Of a DNA stretch of 64,000 nt, positions 1 to 7,895 are shown piece by piece. The position numbers and the translations under genes are program-made. The notes under the pieces are model-generated. The model made no database searches. It worked only from the letters and a program-made list of their open reading frames with translations, and was not told where the DNA came from. The DNA lies in NCBI GenBank assembly GCA_035518375.1, contig DATIXQ010000136.1, positions 1 through 64,000 on the forward strand, given 5' to 3'. Position 1 is the stretch's first letter; each line of letters begins with the position of its first letter. The DNA is from DATJLY01 sp035518375. GTDB lineage: Bacteria; Pseudomonadota; Alphaproteobacteria; ATCC43930; CGMCC-115725.

Positions 1-2
1 CC

Positions 3-1082
3 GGCATGGTCGAATCGCACGCGCACCTGTCGTGGGCGTCGGCCGTCGACCGCATCATCAGCGCGAAGTCGCTGCCACCCGAGGAGCATCTTCTCATCAC
101 CGCGCGGAACGCCCGCATCACCCTCGATTACGGGTTCACGAGCGCCTACTCGGCAGGCTCGCTCGGCACGCGCTTCGAGATCGCGATCCGCGACGAGATC
201 AACGGCGGCTGGCTGCCGGGCCCGCGCCTCAAGGCCTCGACCATGGAGCGCGCGCCCGTGAACTCCTACGGCATGCTCGCGGCGCATGACAAGGACCACG
301 ACCGCGGCCCCGCGGCGATGCGCGCCTTCATCAAGGAGAGCGCGGAGCTTGGGCTCGATTCGGTGAAGCTGCTCTTGTCGAGCGACGACAATTTCGAGCC
401 GAACGGCTCGCAGAAGCTGCTCTACAGCGAGGACGAGGTCAAGGCCGCGGGCGAGCAGGCGCGCGAGTCCGGCATCTGGCTTGCCTGCCACGCACAAGCC
501 GCAGCGGCGGTGAAGCTCGCGGTGCGGCACGGGTTCCGCGCGCTTTATCACTGCAGCTATGCCGACGAAGAAGCGCTCGACCTGCTTGAGTCCAAGAAGG
601 ACGAGCTATGGGTGGCGCCCGCGATCGGTCTCGCCTGGGCCGCGATCCATGCCGATCCGAGCTTCGGCGTGCCCGACTTCAACGTCGCGCGCGGGCGCAA
701 GATGATGGAGCTGCAGCGCACGCTTGTGCCGGAGCTGCGCCGGCGCGGCGTCAAGGTGCTGCCGGGCGGCGATTTCGGCTTCCCGCACAATCCGATCGGG
801 CGCAACGCGCACGATCTCGAGCTGTTCGTCGACGAGCTCGGCTACACGCCGGCCGAGGCGCTGACCGCAGCGACGAAATGGGGCGGCGAGCTCATGGGCA
901 TGGGCGACGAGCTTGGTCTCGTGCGCGAGGGCTATCTCGCCGACCTGCTGCTCGTGGCGGGCGATCCGACCGCGGACGTGCGCATCCTGCAGGATCGCGA
1001 CAATCTGCTGATGATCATGAAGGACGGCGCCTACCACAAGGCGCCGCCGCAAGGCTTGGGCCGGCGTATGGCAGCGGAGTAG
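3..1082 (+). CDS. Metal-dependent amidohydrolase, 5'-truncated by the window edge
   Basis: This is the C-terminal part of an amidohydrolase-superfamily enzyme of the imidazolonepropionase/prolidase-like type. The reading frame is already open at the first bases, and the family's beta-strand-1 HxH motif (VESHAHLSW) sits at the very start, so the N-terminal beta-sandwich and true start lie outside the window. Counting from the first visible Met, the binuclear metal set can be followed in order: H5 and H7, K121 (SVKLLL, likely carboxylated lysine), H162 (ACHAQ), H182 (LYHCS) and D256 (PGGDFG). The C-terminal GYLADLLLV segment is the usual return to the composite sandwich. The gene ends 3 bp from the convergent PilZ gene. 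The family hydrolyses C-N bonds in cyclic amides or dipeptides; the substrate here is unknown. Confidence 0.85.
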   Translation, partial: GMVESHAHLSWASAVDRIISAKSLPPEEHLLITARNARITLDYGFTSAYSAGSLGTRFEIAIRDEINGGWLPGPRLKASTMERAPVNSYGMLAAHDKDHDRGPAAMRAFIKESAELGLDSVKLLLSSDDNFEPNGSQKLLYSEDEVKAAGEQARESGIWLACHAQAAAAVKLAVRHGFRALYHCSYADEEALDLLESKKDELWVAPAIGLAWAAIHADPSFGVPDFNVARGRKMMELQRTLVPELRRRGVKVLPGGDFGFPHNPIGRNAHDLELFVDELGYTPAEALTAATKWGGELMGMGDELGLVREGYLADLLLVAGDPTADVRILQDRDNLLMIMKDGAYHKAPPQGLGRRMAAE

Positions 1083-1085
1083 GCG

Positions 1086-1448
1086 CTACTCCGTGATGCG
1101 CGTCAGCACGTCTTGAAGCGCTTGTGAGGCATTGAGGAAGCGGAGCGCCACTTCCTTGGTGCGCGCGTCGCGGCGGACGAGCTCGGCCGAGAAGCGGAAG
1201 CGGCCTTCGGAGCCGCGCACGCTCAAAATGCCCGAGACGGTGGTGCCGATCGCGAGATTGGGATGCTTATCGTCGATCAGCACGCCATCGACGGACCAGT
1301 TGAGCGCGGCATGCTCGGCGCCGAGGAAGACAAGCTTGATCTGCCCCGAGACGAAGCGCTTCTTCGCGCGCCGCTCGCCCGCGGAGAGCGGCATCGAGCC
1401 GGCGGGCTTCAGCGGCGAGACGTTGGTTTTTGGGCGCGGCGCATCCAT
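1086..1448 (-). CDS. PilZ domain protein (cyclic-di-GMP binding)
   Basis: This is a 120-residue, single-domain PilZ protein, probably cytosolic. Both c-di-GMP binding motifs are visible: RxxxR at R27-A-K-K-R31 and the D/N-x-S-x-x-G motif as N50-W-S52-V-D-G55. The remainder is beta-rich, as expected for the barrel. Such stand-alone PilZ proteins transmit c-di-GMP level to motility, polysaccharide or other targets, but nothing nearby points to a partner. It lies downstream of proB on the same strand (67 bp gap) and converges on the amidohydrolase. No strong Shine-Dalgarno precedes the chosen ATG. Confidence 0.8.
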   Translation of the reverse strand: MDAPRPKTNVSPLKPAGSMPLSAGERRAKKRFVSGQIKLVFLGAEHAALNWSVDGVLIDDKHPNLAIGTTVSGILSVRGSEGRFRFSAELVRRDARTKEVALRFLNASQALQDVLTRITE

Positions 1449-1515
1449 GACACGAAACCTCTGCGCGATGAACGCGCGGAGGATAGGGTTTACTCCGTAA
1501 ATGGATCGTTAGAGC

Positions 1516-2631
1516 CTATCCCAACACGAGATCGTCACGATGGATCATCTCGTCGCGGCCGCGATATCCCAAAATTGTCTCAATTTCGCTGGATTTGTGT
1601 CCGGCGATGGCACGCGCGTCGGCGCTCGAATAAGCCGAGAGCCCGCGCGCCACAGCGCGGCCGTCGCGCCGCTTCACCAGCACCGCATCGCCGCGCTCGA
1701 ACTCGCCCTCGACGCTGACGACGCCCGCGGGCAGCAGGCTCGTGCCGCGCTGAAGCGCGGCCGCCGCGCCATCATCGACGGTGAGCGCGCCCACCGGGTT
1801 GACGGCGCCGGCGATCCAGCGCTTCCTCGCGGTCTTGGGCTCCGACGAGGGAATGAACCAGGTCGCGCGCGCGCCCTTGTCGAGGGCGCTCAGCGGATGA
1901 AGCCCCTCGCCCTGCGCGATCGCCATGCGGCAGCCGGCCGCGAGGGCGATCCTTGCGGCGGAAAGCTTCGTCACCATGCCGCCCGAGGACGAGCCCGGCG
2001 GCGCATGACCCGCCATCGCTTCGATCTCGGCCGTCAATTCGCGCACCTCGGGCACGTGCCGCGCGCTTGGATCGAGCCGCGGGTCGGCGGTGTAGAGCCC
2101 ATCGATATCGGACAAGAGAACGAGCGTGTCGGCCGAGATCATCTGCGCCACGCGCGCGGCGAGCCGGTCGTTGTCGCCGAAACGGATCTCGGCGGTCGCG
2201 ACCGTGTCGTTCTCGTTGATGACGGGCACGGCGCCCAAAGCGAGAAGCTGCTCGAGCGTGGCACGCGCGTTCAAGTGGCGCCGGCGCGCCTCGGTGTCGT
2301 CGGGCGTGAGCAGGATCTGCGCGACGCCGATGCCGTGTCGGCCCAATGCCTCGAGCCAGGCATGGGCGAGCCGGATCTGGCCCGCGGCGGCAGCGGCCTG
2401 CTTTTCCTCGAGGCGGAGGACCCGCCCGCCCAAGCCAAGATGGCGGCGCCCGACCGCGACCGCGCCCGAGGTCACGACCAGCACCTCCTGACCACGCCCG
2501 CGGCATTGCGCGAGGTCGGCCACGAGCGCATCGAGCCAGCCATGCTTCAGGTCGCCGGTCGCGTCATCGACGAGGAGGGCCGAGCCGATCTTGACGATGA
2601 GCCGGCGCGAGGAGGCCAGGGTCTCAGTCAT
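1516..2631 (-). CDS. proB: Glutamate 5-kinase
   Basis: ProB phosphorylates L-glutamate to gamma-glutamyl phosphate, the first step of proline synthesis, in the cytosol. The 371-residue protein has the normal two-domain length: an amino-acid kinase domain (VKIGSALLV near the start, VTSGAVAVGRRH, VINENDTV, FGDNDRLAARV, SSGGMVTKLSAARIA) and a C-terminal PUA domain from about residue 280 (GALTVDDGAAAALQRG onward). In many alphaproteobacteria proB follows obgE directly and is followed by proA. Here obgE is more than 4 kb upstream and the next gene downstream is PilZ, not proA. The 5' side is occupied by a repeat patch that must contain or displace the promoter. Confidence 0.97.
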   Translation of the reverse strand: MTETLASSRRLIVKIGSALLVDDATGDLKHGWLDALVADLAQCRGRGQEVLVVTSGAVAVGRRHLGLGGRVLRLEEKQAAAAAGQIRLAHAWLEALGRHGIGVAQILLTPDDTEARRRHLNARATLEQLLALGAVPVINENDTVATAEIRFGDNDRLAARVAQMISADTLVLLSDIDGLYTADPRLDPSARHVPEVRELTAEIEAMAGHAPPGSSSGGMVTKLSAARIALAAGCRMAIAQGEGLHPLSALDKGARATWFIPSSEPKTARKRWIAGAVNPVGALTVDDGAAAALQRGTSLLPAGVVSVEGEFERGDAVLVKRRDGRAVARGLSAYSSADARAIAGHKSSEIETILGYRGRDEMIHRDDLVLG

Positions 2632-2659
2632 GCCGCCCCGCGCGGTAACCGGCTACCGC

Positions 2660-2900
2660 AAATTGGGTTCGTTCGGCAGAAATGCCGCGCGCGGCCGGGA
2701 TTGGGTTCGTTTGGCAGAATCGGCTCGCAGCGGAGCGGGATTGGGTTCGTTCGGCGAAATTGGGTTCGTTCGGCAGAATCACCCAAATCCGTCGCTCCCG
2801 CGAAAGCGGGAGCCCAGGGCGAATGCTCGTGCGGCGCCTCTGGGTCCCCGCCTGCGCGGGGACGACGGAAAAAGAAATTGGGTTCGTTCGGTAATTTCGC
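2660..2900. repeat. Cluster of five direct copies of a TTGGGTTCGTTCGG-core repeat
   Basis: Between proB and the next gene is a non-coding stretch (2632-3007). It holds five direct copies of a unit with core TTGGGTTCGTTCGG, usually followed by CAGAA. They begin near 2662, 2700 (TTTGG variant), 2740, 2759 and 2877. Start-to-start spacings are about 38, 40, 19 and 118 bp, so this is not a regular tandem array. Copies four and five flank the REP doublet at 2789-2867. Every reading frame through the patch encodes low-information peptides that restate the repeat, so I do not call genes here. The rest of the stretch, 2900-3007, shows no recognisable element. Confidence 0.85.
2789..2867. repeat. REP-type palindromic doublet (two inverted hairpins)
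   Basis: Two perfect 8-bp hairpins lie 30 bp apart. The first is GCTCCCGC (2794-2801)/GCGGGAGC (2806-2813) with a GAAA loop. The second is GTCCCCGC (2844-2851)/GCGGGGAC (2856-2863) with a CTGC loop. The flanks are also related: the left unit reads CCGTCG...CCCAGGGCG, and the reverse complement of the right unit reads CCGTCG...CCCAGAGGCG. The element is therefore one roughly 33-bp unit present twice in inverted orientation, the layout of bimodular REP elements mobilised by RAYT transposases. No RAYT gene is in the window. Confidence 0.8.
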
Positions 2901-3007
2901 TGCATCCGCCTGTTCGCACGGAAAGAATTTGTCCGCCCGGGGCCCGGGGGCCATCCCTAGCGCCAGCCCCAGCGCCCGTCAACGCACGATGCGTACGAAA
3001 TCGGCAC

Positions 3008-4015
3008 CTATTTCACATATTCGGCCGTGAAAAGCCCGTCATAGTGGCCGACCTTCTCCTCGGGCTTCATGAAGCCCGCCTCGACATTCATCAGCTCCGC
3101 GTGGGCGAGCTCGTCCGCCTCCACCACGGGTGGAGTCGGCGTCATGCTGACGACCGCCTCGTAGGAGGCCGCGAGCACCGGGTCGGAAATGTTGGGGAAG
3201 CGCTTCTTCAGGACCGCGATTGTCTCGGCTTTGTGCTCATGCACGAAGGTCGCCGCGCGCGCCATGACGTGCCCCATCTTCTCGCACAGGCTCTTGCGTT
3301 CGACGCAAAGCTGCGGCCGCGTCACCAGCATGACCGAGCCGATCGGCACGAGCTCCTGCGGATCGCCCTTGATGCCGTCGGCGACGATGACCGCGGTTCC
3401 ATTCGCCACGACGGTCTGGATCCAGGGCGGCGCCGAAGCGAAGCCGTCGATCGCGTGGCGATCCATGGCCGCCAGCGTGTCGGCCGGCTGCATCGGCGAG
3501 ACGGTGATGGATTCGGGATCGTAGCCGCCCGCCTTCGCGACGACGCGCACGAACGAGTGGACGACCGTGCCCATACCGTCGACCGCGATGTTGCGGCCCT
3601 TCAGCACTTGGGCGCGCACCGACAAGGGCGCGTTCGGATCGAAATGCGCGGCCTCGGCCAATTCCTTGCGCAGCACGATCTGCTGCCCGTGGCGGTCGTT
3701 CATGTTGGCGATGGCGAGGAGGCGCTGGCCGCGCGCGGCGGCGCGGGTGAGCGAGCCGCCCGAAGAATAGGAGAACTCGGCCGAGCCGGCGATCACCGCG
3801 TTCATCGAACCCATGCCGACGATGAGGCGCGAATCAAGATCGACGCCGGCATCTTTGAAGAAGCCGAGATCGAGCGCCACGTAATGCGCCATGAACAGGA
3901 TCGCATCGGCCGGAATGGCGAGCACGGCGTGCTCGGGCGCATCGGCCCGGGCCGGCGCTGATGCGCCGGCCGCAGCGAGTGCGGTGAGTAAGGCAAGGAC
4001 ACTGCGTCGAAACAT
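3008..4015 (-). CDS. NMT1/SsuA-like ABC substrate-binding protein (orphan)
   Basis: A 335-residue periplasmic binding protein. It opens with a hydrophobic signal peptide (MFRRSVLALLTALAAAG, probable cleavage after ARA near residue 24), followed by the type-II binding-protein fold with the family's early ALDLGFFKDAGVDLD segment. The ATG at 4015 is preferred over an in-frame start at 4099 because it begins the signal peptide and has AAGGGGAG just upstream. There is no ATPase or permease beside it, so the transporter it serves is elsewhere or absent. It is divergent from the luciferase-like gene across 86 bp. Ligand unknown; the family covers pyrimidine precursors, sulfonates, nitrate and aromatic acids. 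Confidence 0.85.
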   Translation of the reverse strand: MFRRSVLALLTALAAAGASAPARADAPEHAVLAIPADAILFMAHYVALDLGFFKDAGVDLDSRLIVGMGSMNAVIAGSAEFSYSSGGSLTRAAARGQRLLAIANMNDRHGQQIVLRKELAEAAHFDPNAPLSVRAQVLKGRNIAVDGMGTVVHSFVRVVAKAGGYDPESITVSPMQPADTLAAMDRHAIDGFASAPPWIQTVVANGTAVIVADGIKGDPQELVPIGSVMLVTRPQLCVERKSLCEKMGHVMARAATFVHEHKAETIAVLKKRFPNISDPVLAASYEAVVSMTPTPPVVEADELAHAELMNVEAGFMKPEEKVGHYDGLFTAEYVK

Positions 4016-4023
4016 GATCGCTC

Positions 4024-4080
4024 CCCTTGGCGCGCGGATTGAGGCACCATGATGGAACGGGGTCGCCCATTCGCCAAGGG
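4024..4080. promoter_or_regulatory. 9-bp inverted repeat in a divergent intergenic region (possible operator or duplicated leader)
   Basis: CCCTTGGCG at 4024-4032 is the exact reverse complement of CGCCAAGGG at 4072-4080. Each arm sits just ahead of one of the two divergent genes. Read toward each gene, both leaders run CGCCAAGGG and then a GGGAGCG or GGGGAGCG ribosome-binding stretch before the ATG. This could be a regulator site, a shared translation-leader motif or coincidence. Only the symmetry is certain. Confidence 0.35.
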
Positions 4081-4101
4081 ACTGGGCCAGGGAGCGCAAA
4101 A

Positions 4102-5172
4102 ATGGAATACGGCATCGCCCTCGCGACGCAGGCCGACAGCTGGAAGCTCGTGAAGCGGGCCGAGGAGCTCGGCTACACCGCCGCAGGATTCTTCGACACG
4201 CAGATGCTCAACGCCGACGTGTTCGTGGCGATGGCCGCGGCGGCGATGCAGACGAAGCGCATCAAGCTCGTGACGAACGTGCTCATTCCCTCGAACCGCA
4301 TCGCGCCCTCGGCCGCCTGTGCCTTGGCCTCGCTCAACGCGCTGGCGCCAGGCCGCGTCGAGTTCGGCGTTTCGACCGGTTTCACCGGGCGCCGCACGAT
4401 GGGCCTGAAGCGCATCAAGCAGGCGGACCTACGCGAGTATATCCGCGTGACCCAAGCGCTCTTGCGCGGCGAGACGCCGGAATGGGACTTCGAAGGCAAG
4501 CGCCGCAAGATCCGCTTCCTCACGCCCGAAATCGGCGCCATCAACATCAAGGACGAGATCCCGCTCTTCATCTCGGCAACGGGACCGCGCGCGCGGGGTC
4601 TTGTCGCGGAACTCGGCGCGGGCTGGATCTGCCCCTTGGGGCGTGCGCGCTCGGCGTTCGAGGCGCTCGCCGACATGAAGGCGAAGTGGCAGGCGGCGAG
4701 GCGCAACCTCGAGGACCTTCACGTCCACGGCGAGATCGGCGGCGCGGTCTTGCGCGACGGCGAGGCTTACGGCAGCGAGCGCATCAAGGACGAGGCCGGC
4801 CCCTCGGCGATGCTTCTGATCCACGATCTCGTCGAGGAGGAGATGCAGGACCGTGCCGTGCCCTCGGGCGCGTTCCCGCCCGCCTTCACGGCCGCGTTCG
4901 AGAAATACAAGGCGCTCTACGCGCGCATGGAGCCCGCGGACGCACGCTATCTCGCGAACCATGTCGGGCATCTCATGTTCCTAAAGCCCGAGGAGCGCGC
5001 GCTCTGCACCGGCGACCTCATCCGCGACTTTTCCTGGACCGCGCCCAAGGCGGAATTGCGCGAGCGCCTCAAGGCGCTGAAGGAAGCGGGGTTCAGCCGC
5101 GTCTCGGTGCAGATCCGCCACACGCGCCCGTCGATGCTCGAAGACTGGTGGGACGTGTTCGAAAGCGTGTGA
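4102..5172 (+). CDS. Luciferase-like (LLM class) flavin-dependent oxidoreductase
   Basis: A 356-residue TIM-barrel protein of the bacterial luciferase-like family, which uses FMN or F420. Typical elements are the opening MEYGIALATQADSW strand, EELGYTAAGFFDTQ, the VTNVLIPSNR segment after the KRIKL strand, and the LAPGRVEFGVSTGF strand that usually contacts the cofactor phosphate. The tail (FSRVSVQIRHTRPSMLEDWW) closes the barrel. The ATG at 4102 has GGGAGCG 6-12 bp upstream; an in-frame start at 4027 would overlap the divergent promoter. Whether it uses FMN or F420 cannot be read from sequence; a Ddn-like protein at 41955 leaves F420 possible. Confidence 0.82.
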   Translation: MEYGIALATQADSWKLVKRAEELGYTAAGFFDTQMLNADVFVAMAAAAMQTKRIKLVTNVLIPSNRIAPSAACALASLNALAPGRVEFGVSTGFTGRRTMGLKRIKQADLREYIRVTQALLRGETPEWDFEGKRRKIRFLTPEIGAINIKDEIPLFISATGPRARGLVAELGAGWICPLGRARSAFEALADMKAKWQAARRNLEDLHVHGEIGGAVLRDGEAYGSERIKDEAGPSAMLLIHDLVEEEMQDRAVPSGAFPPAFTAAFEKYKALYARMEPADARYLANHVGHLMFLKPEERALCTGDLIRDFSWTAPKAELRERLKALKEAGFSRVSVQIRHTRPSMLEDWWDVFESV

Positions 5173-5204
5173 GCGCCGGACGCGTTTGACCAGGCTATGT
5201 TCGT

Positions 5205-5501
5205 TTACCGGTGGTGGCCGGAGCCGCCGTGAGGCGCGCCATGCGGCGGTCCATAGCCGTGATAATGGCCGCCGCGCCACGCGGGCCCATAGAAGAACCC
5301 GAAGCCCAGATCCGGATAGGCGTAGTACGGCGGTCCATAGAAATAGGGAACCGGCACGCAGCCATAGACCGGATCCCAGTAATATCCGTAGGCGCACACG
5401 ACTTGCGCCGAGGCGCGCCCGGAGACCGCGTCGGCGGCGAATACGAGCGCCAGCGCCGAAACAAGAAAGAGCGCGCGCGCGAGCATCTTGGCCGGCCTCA
5501 T
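5205..5501 (-). CDS. Small secreted Tyr/Gly/Pro/His-rich protein, unknown function
   Basis: A 98-residue protein with a clear signal peptide (LARALFLVSALALVF, cleavage near ASA-Q at about residue 33). A short mature part follows that is rich in Tyr, Pro, Gly and His: two cysteines in VVCAYGYYWDPVYGC, YFYGPPYYAYPDLGFGFFYG, then a His/Gly tail ending GSGHHR. The composition suggests an exported, possibly metal-binding or surface-associated peptide. It ends close to the convergent luciferase-like gene and begins 13 bp downstream of the frameshifted Spy-like gene, so the two probably share a transcript. Confidence 0.65.
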   Translation of the reverse strand: MRPAKMLARALFLVSALALVFAADAVSGRASAQVVCAYGYYWDPVYGCVPVPYFYGPPYYAYPDLGFGFFYGPAWRGGHYHGYGPPHGAPHGGSGHHR

Positions 5502-5514
5502 TACCGTTTCTCCC

Positions 5515-6020
5515 CTAATCCGGGTTGTGCATCATCGGCATGTGGCCATGCTGCATGTGCTGGCGCGGCCCCTCCTGGCGGAGTGTCTGAAACTCCTTGT
5601 CGGCAGCCTTCTTCTGGTCGGGCGACAGGCTGCCGTAGAGAGCATCGAACACGGGGACGAGCTTATTCATGTCGTCGGCATGGGCCGCGGCGAGCTGCGC
5701 GTACCAATGCATCATGCCGGTTGCGCTGCGGTCCCGGTGTTGCGCGCGCTGCTCGAATAGATCCTGCATCGCCTTGCTATTGGCGCGCATGACGTCGGCG
5801 AAGGCGTTGAATTGCGGCTCCTGGTCAGCCGTGATGTGGAGCCTCTTGTGGAGATCGGCGATCCGAGTCTCGACCTGAGCGGCAGGTCCGCGCTCCGCGC
5901 GTGCGCGGGCGCCGGCGGCGCCGCGGGTTGCGCCAATGCGGGTGATACCGCCGCCAGCAGCAGCGCCGTCGCCGCCGCACCGGCGAACTTCCGAAGGGTG
6001 ATAGGGCGCGCGCGTCTCAT
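5515..6020 (-). pseudogene. Spy/CpxP-like (LTxxQ) periplasmic protein, frameshifted
   Basis: Two frames together make one Spy-like gene. From the ATG at 6020, which has a perfect AAGGAG five bases upstream, comes a good signal peptide (RKFAGAAATALLLAAVSPALAQ) and about 15 further residues. That frame then turns into low-complexity sequence. A second frame, one base behind, carries the mature domain: VETRIADLHKRLHITADQ, a helical stretch, LYGSLSPDQKKAADKEF and a His/Met-rich tail ending HMPMMHNPD. The ITADQ and LSPDQ segments are the LTxxQ motifs. Moving between frames needs a one-base deletion or two-base insertion in the GC-rich stretch around 5880-5940. Either the gene is inactivated or the read has an error. 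No single frame encodes both the export signal and the domain. Confidence 0.7.
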
Positions 6021-6128
6021 TCCATCCGCTCCTTGCTCGATGCCGACGCAACACTCCACCGCGAAGGCGCGCACCCGTCGTTGACATGGATCAAGGCAAA
6101 CGGCCGGCGCATCGCCGAACCTCTTCAC

Positions 6129-6830
6129 ATGAACGTGCTCGATATCATGACCCGCAAAGTCGCGACCGTGACGCCCGAGACGCCGGTGCTTGAGGTGGCG
6201 GCTCTTCTCGCCGAGCGGCGCGTGAGCGCGGTTCCGGTGACGGACGGCGAAGGGCGCACCGTCGGCATCATCAGCGAAGGCGATTTGATGCGCCGGCCCG
6301 AGTCAGGGACCGAGCGCCGCACGCCCTGGTGGCTCGGCGCATTCCTTTGGCCCGACAGGCTTGCCGAGCGCTTCATCAAGACGCATGGATTGCGAGCCGA
6401 GGATGTGATGACGACAAACGTCGTCACGATCGCCCCCGGCGCCTCGCTTGCCGAAGCCGCGCAGCTGATGGAGCGGCACGGCGTGAAGCGGCTTCCCGTG
6501 ACGCGCGAGGATCGCATCGTCGGCATCGTTGCGCGGGCCGATCTGGTGCGCGCGCTCGCCGCGGTAGCGCCGGCGAGAGCGGGCGTCGAGGACGACAGCA
6601 CCGTTCGCGAACGCCTCGAGCAGGCGCTCGAACGCGAGCGGTGGGTCCCCTTCAACGACCTCTTCGTGACGGTGATCGAGCACAGGGCGCATCTCTGGGG
6701 CACCGTCCATTCCCAGACGCAGGCGCAGGCGCTGCAAATCCTGGCGCGCGGCGTGCCGGGCGTGGCGAGCGTCGAGAGCCACCTGACCGTCAATCCCGTC
6801 GAGATCAACAGTCCGCTGCTGATTCCCTGA
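6129..6830 (+). CDS. CBS-domain pair with C-terminal BON domain
   Basis: A 233-residue cytosolic protein. CBS domain 1 covers about residues 1-58 (DIMTRKVATVTPETPV ... IISEGDLMRR), CBS domain 2 about 88-145 (EDVMTTNVVTIAPGAS ... IVARADLVRAL), and a BON-like domain about 155-225 (STVRERLEQALERE ... VASVESHLTV). The pair forms an adenosine-nucleotide-sensing module; the BON domain often mediates lipid or protein contact. The linker between the CBS repeats (PWWLGAFLWPDRLAERF) is typical of this family. The ATG at 6129 is chosen because the protein starts with MNVLDIM, the family's usual beginning; there is no strong ribosome-binding site. A signalling role is inferred. Confidence 0.82.
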   Translation: MNVLDIMTRKVATVTPETPVLEVAALLAERRVSAVPVTDGEGRTVGIISEGDLMRRPESGTERRTPWWLGAFLWPDRLAERFIKTHGLRAEDVMTTNVVTIAPGASLAEAAQLMERHGVKRLPVTREDRIVGIVARADLVRALAAVAPARAGVEDDSTVRERLEQALERERWVPFNDLFVTVIEHRAHLWGTVHSQTQAQALQILARGVPGVASVESHLTVNPVEINSPLLIP

Positions 6831-6867
6831 CGCCGCCGTGACGCCAGCGGATCGGGGCCGAGTCTAA

Positions 6868-7881
6868 CTAAGCCGGGGCGTGCTCGTCCGCGCGCGCGGC
6901 TTCGATGGCGTGGAGCAGGGCGGCCAATGCCTGAGGCACACCCGCGCCGCTGACGGCGGACAAGGTCAGCACCGGCGCTTTTGCCGCGCGCTTCAATTTC
7001 GCCGCCTTCGCCGCAAGCTCTTTCGGCGCCACCGCATCGGCCTTGCTCAGCGCCACGAGCTCGGGCTTTTGCGCGAGCCCGTGCCCATGCGCGGACAGCT
7101 CGGCGCGCACCGTGCGCCACGCCGCGACCACGTCGTCTTCCGTCGCATCGACGAGATGCAAGAGCACGGCGCAGCGCTCGACATGGGCGAGAAAGCGGTG
7201 GCCGAGCCCCGCCCCTTCGCTGGCACCTTCGATGAGGCCCGGCAGGTCGGCGAGCACGAACTCGGCATCATCGACGCGCACCACGCCGAGCTGCGGGCGG
7301 AGCGTGGTGAAGGGATAGTCGGCGATCTTGGGCCGGGCGCGCGACACGACCGAGAGCAGCGTCGATTTCCCCGCGTTGGGCAATCCGACGAGCCCCGCAT
7401 CAGCGATGAGCTTGAGCCTGAGCCACACCCAGCGCTCCTCGCCGGGCCAGCCGGGCTGCGCCTTCCGCGGCGCGCGGTTGGTCGAGCTTTTATAGTGCGC
7501 ATTGCCGAAGCCGCCGTCGCCGCCTTTCAACAGCACCTTGCGCATGCCGGCGCGCGTCAGATCGAGCAGCACGGTCTCCTTGTCGTCGTCGAGGATCTCG
7601 GTGCCCTGCGGCACGCGCAGGACGAGCGTCGCGCCATCGGCGCCGCTGCGGTTGGCGCCCATGCCGTGATGCCCGTTCTCGGCGCGGAAATGCTGCTGAT
7701 AGCGATAGTCGATGAGGGTGTTGAGATTGGCGACGCTCTCGACCACGACGTCGCCGCCCTTGCCGCCATTGCCGCCGTCGGGCCCGCCAAACGGGATGAA
7801 CTTCTCGCGCCGGAACGCGACCGCGCCGGCACCGCCGTCGCCGCTCTTGAGATAGATCTTGGCTTCGTCGAGAAATTTCAC
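6868..7881 (-). CDS. obgE: Obg family GTPase
   Basis: ObgE/CgtA is an essential GTPase acting in late 50S ribosome assembly and growth control. The 337-residue protein has the glycine-rich Obg domain at about residues 1-158 (KSGDGGAGAVAFRREKF, GGPDGGNGGKGGDV), then the G domain with P-loop GLPNAGKST (166-174), switch region YPFTTL, DLPGLIEGA (212-220) and LSKAD as the NKxD equivalent. There is only a short C-terminal tail, without an extended acidic extension. It lies 40 bp downstream of rpmA on the same strand, the standard order. The next gene downstream on that strand is the Spy-like gene, not proB. Confidence 0.97.
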   Translation of the reverse strand: MKFLDEAKIYLKSGDGGAGAVAFRREKFIPFGGPDGGNGGKGGDVVVESVANLNTLIDYRYQQHFRAENGHHGMGANRSGADGATLVLRVPQGTEILDDDKETVLLDLTRAGMRKVLLKGGDGGFGNAHYKSSTNRAPRKAQPGWPGEERWVWLRLKLIADAGLVGLPNAGKSTLLSVVSRARPKIADYPFTTLRPQLGVVRVDDAEFVLADLPGLIEGASEGAGLGHRFLAHVERCAVLLHLVDATEDDVVAAWRTVRAELSAHGHGLAQKPELVALSKADAVAPKELAAKAAKLKRAAKAPVLTLSAVSGAGVPQALAALLHAIEAARADEHAPA

Positions 7882-7895
7882 GGGGCACCCGCGCC

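Noticed and set aside
2660..2900. CRISPR array in the repeat patch upstream of proB
   Set aside because: Copies are short, unevenly spaced (19-118 bp) and two are nearly adjacent; there are no unique spacers of uniform length and no cas genes.
2624..2954. Small proteins encoded through the repeat patch
   Set aside because: All frames merely translate the repeated units; no ribosome-binding site or family support.
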